Position numbers and translations under genes: made by a program. Shown one piece after another: positions 45,944 to 46,961 of a stretch of 46,961 nucleotides of DNA. Within the stretch, counting starts at the first letter, position 1. Every line of letters starts with the position of its first letter. The notes under the pieces are model-generated. The model was not told where the DNA came from and did no database searches. It worked only from the letters and a program-made list of their open reading frames with translations. Where the stretch lies: positions 1 through 46,961 of IMG/VR virus record IMGVR_UViG_3300049043_000142; one strand, given 5' to 3'. This DNA is from a virus.

Positions 45944-46255
45944 ATGGCTGCTATTTTTGATTGGCGCGTAGCGAACCTAGAAAGGGAGTGTGCAGACGGA
46001 TACGTCTACACTGTGCACTATACAATTTCGGCTACTGATGGCGTGTATTCCAGTTCCGCGTATGGCTCATTGGGACTTGAGCGCCCAGAAGATGAAATGA
46101 TTCCTTTCGGCAATCTTACGGAAGACATTTGCGTGGGTTGGGTCAAGGAAAAGCTTGGCGAAGAAAAAGTTGTTGAAGTTGAAGCGGCGCTTCAAAACCA
46201 AATCGACGAACAACGTTCACCAACCCGACTCCCTGGTTTGCCTTGGGCTAGCTAA
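45944..46255 (+). CDS. small conserved cyanophage protein (DUF7936-like)
   Basis: 103 residues. MAAIFDWRVANLERECADGY VYTVHYTISATDGVYSSSAY GSLGLERPEDEMIPFGNLTE DICVGWVKEKLGEEKVVEVE AALQNQIDEQRSPTRLPGLP W. The pattern W.(V/I).(N/Q)L.R...DGYV...H......D.....S..YG.....RP....IP(F/Y)..L.E....WV...LG.....(I/V)E..L...I..Q..P....GLPW is repeated in many cyanophage genomes, with unknown function. It is divergent from the HNH gene at 45866. Confidence 0.65.
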   Translation: MAAIFDWRVANLERECADGYVYTVHYTISATDGVYSSSAYGSLGLERPEDEMIPFGNLTEDICVGWVKEKLGEEKVVEVEAALQNQIDEQRSPTRLPGLPWAS

Positions 46256-46278
46256 TATTATGCTTTCGCCTTCCTCCA

Positions 46279-46419
46279 TTGGCAGTTAAAAGCAAAGTTG
46301 GCGCCTCGTCGTCCAAGCGCATTATCATCCGCAAGCCCAAAACCACTTCAATAGGTCAAGGCAAAAACTCACGTCCTGCCAGAAGGGGTAAAAAGCCGCT
46401 CAGGGGACAGGGTCATTAA
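46279..46419 (+). CDS. short basic hypothetical protein
   Basis: 47 codons from TTG 46279: (M)AVKSKVGASSSKRIIIRKP KTTSIGQGKNSRPARRGKKP LRGQGH. Short basic proteins with KSKVG...KTxxGxGxxSRPxxxxKxxRGQG are common in marine and freshwater phages, of unknown role; the TTSIGxG(K/N) motif makes this recognisable. ATG at 46260 is one base out of frame. It overlaps the end of the antisense HNH gene by 51 bases. Confidence 0.5.
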   Translation: MAVKSKVGASSSKRIIIRKPKTTSIGQGKNSRPARRGKKPLRGQGH

Positions 46420-46920
46420 AGGGGAAAATTCGCCATACGCAAATTTTTCAGCTACTTCACGGGCGGCAATAGCCGCCTCTTTTGTTGCATAAGCACCAAT
46501 AAAATAAGTTTTACCAGAAACGCAAAATTCTGCCTTCCAATACTCAATTCCTCCAATGATGCACTGGCGGACACCAGCTCTTCCAGACGTATTGTTTTTG
46601 CGTAAACGCCGAGAATTTCTATTGTTTTGGGTATAAGTAGCAAGGCGCAGGTTTAGAGGGTCGTTATTGGTTGGATTGCAATCAATGTGATCTACAAAAA
46701 AATTTCCCGGATCTGTGCCATTATGCAACGCATATGCCACGCGATGAGCGAGCATTTTATGATCTTTGTATTTAATTTCAATATACCCATCTGGCCTCAA
46801 ATATCCAGCCCGTTTTCCTATACGAGCCTTAAAATAATTGATTTTCCAAACTACTTCGCAACCCTTTATTTCAAATGTTTCTTTTAGGGTGTCAATGGAA
46901 AGGAGAGGCTTGATTTGCAT
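46369..46920 (-). CDS. HNH homing endonuclease with AP2 domain
   Basis: Intact, 183 residues. MQIKPLLSIDTLKETFEIKG and W(K)INYFKARIGKRAGYLRPD GYIEIKYKDHKMLAHRVAYA LHNGTDPGNFFVDHIDCNPT NNDPLNLRLATYTQNNRNSR carry the HNH core (AHRVAY, DHIDCNPTNN...NLRLAT), and SGRAGVRQCIIGGIEYWKAE FCVSGKTYFIGAYATKEAAI AAREVAEKFAYGEF is the AP2-like binding domain. Start ATG 46920. Just upstream on its own strand TGCTACCCT (plus-strand 46949-46957) could be an extended -10. Same family as 45357-45866 and the broken copy 3906-4434. Confidence 0.88.
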   Translation of the reverse strand: MQIKPLLSIDTLKETFEIKGCEVVWKINYFKARIGKRAGYLRPDGYIEIKYKDHKMLAHRVAYALHNGTDPGNFFVDHIDCNPTNNDPLNLRLATYTQNNRNSRRLRKNNTSGRAGVRQCIIGGIEYWKAEFCVSGKTYFIGAYATKEAAIAAREVAEKFAYGEFSPLMTLSPERLFTPSGRT

Positions 46921-46961
46921 TTCAATACCCGCAAAAGCGACAACACCAGGGTAGCATGCTT

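Overview
The window is best read as most of the genome of a tailed double-stranded DNA phage with a long non-contractile tail (siphovirus-like), joined at its left end to about 2.1 kb of unrelated AT-rich DNA. A 1526-residue tape measure, tail-tube-like proteins, a tail tip and fibres, with no sheath gene, indicate the morphology. A compact class I ribonucleotide reductase pair of the kind known from marine cyanophages, a tRNA-Leu(UAA) without an encoded CCA, and several small genes resembling conserved cyanophage genes make a cyanobacterial host likely. This is inference.

Layout. 1-2122: AT-rich DNA with a broken fibre-like gene (minus) and a broken gene resembling the penton (minor capsid) protein of polinton-like viruses or virophages (plus). 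These belong to viruses of eukaryotes, and the gene stops at an abrupt change in composition near 2123, so this is probably a chimeric junction. 2123-3628: no intact gene; direct and inverted repeats, a 19-bp operator-like palindrome, an HNH nuclease remnant and GC-rich repeats. 3629-8700: early/metabolic genes: a broken HNH-AP2 nuclease, nrdA and nrdB, a strongly structured RNA-like spacer, a GIY-YIG nuclease, a metallophosphoesterase, tRNA-Leu(UAA) and tRNA remnants. 8697-10883: minus-strand terminase module. 10928-13692: portal and minor head protein. 13696-19474: an island of seven sugar/glycan genes inside the head module. 19517-23468: small genes, an antisense XRE regulator, prohead protease-scaffold, cement protein and major capsid protein. 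23524-27340: head-tail connector and tail chaperones with a classical -1 slippery site. 27378-44270: tape measure, tail tip, two tandem tail-tube-like proteins and two large fibres, the last with an intramolecular chaperone domain. 44346-46920: small genes and three HNH nucleases.

Regulation. The hexamer TAGAAT recurs in five intergenic gaps, 17-43 bases before the starts of portal, tape measure, a tail-tube-like gene and both fibres, and is a good candidate for a late promoter -10 element. A second motif, close to TTYTCCATTGAWCAAT, recurs at or before the starts of four other genes.

Quality caution. About thirty single-base frameshifts break otherwise well-conserved genes (portal, capsid, scaffold, tail tip, fibres). 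Many are restored by adding one base to a G, C or A run, so most are probably sequencing errors. Fragments of such genes are listed separately and described as one gene. All names come from reading motifs by eye; no database search was possible.
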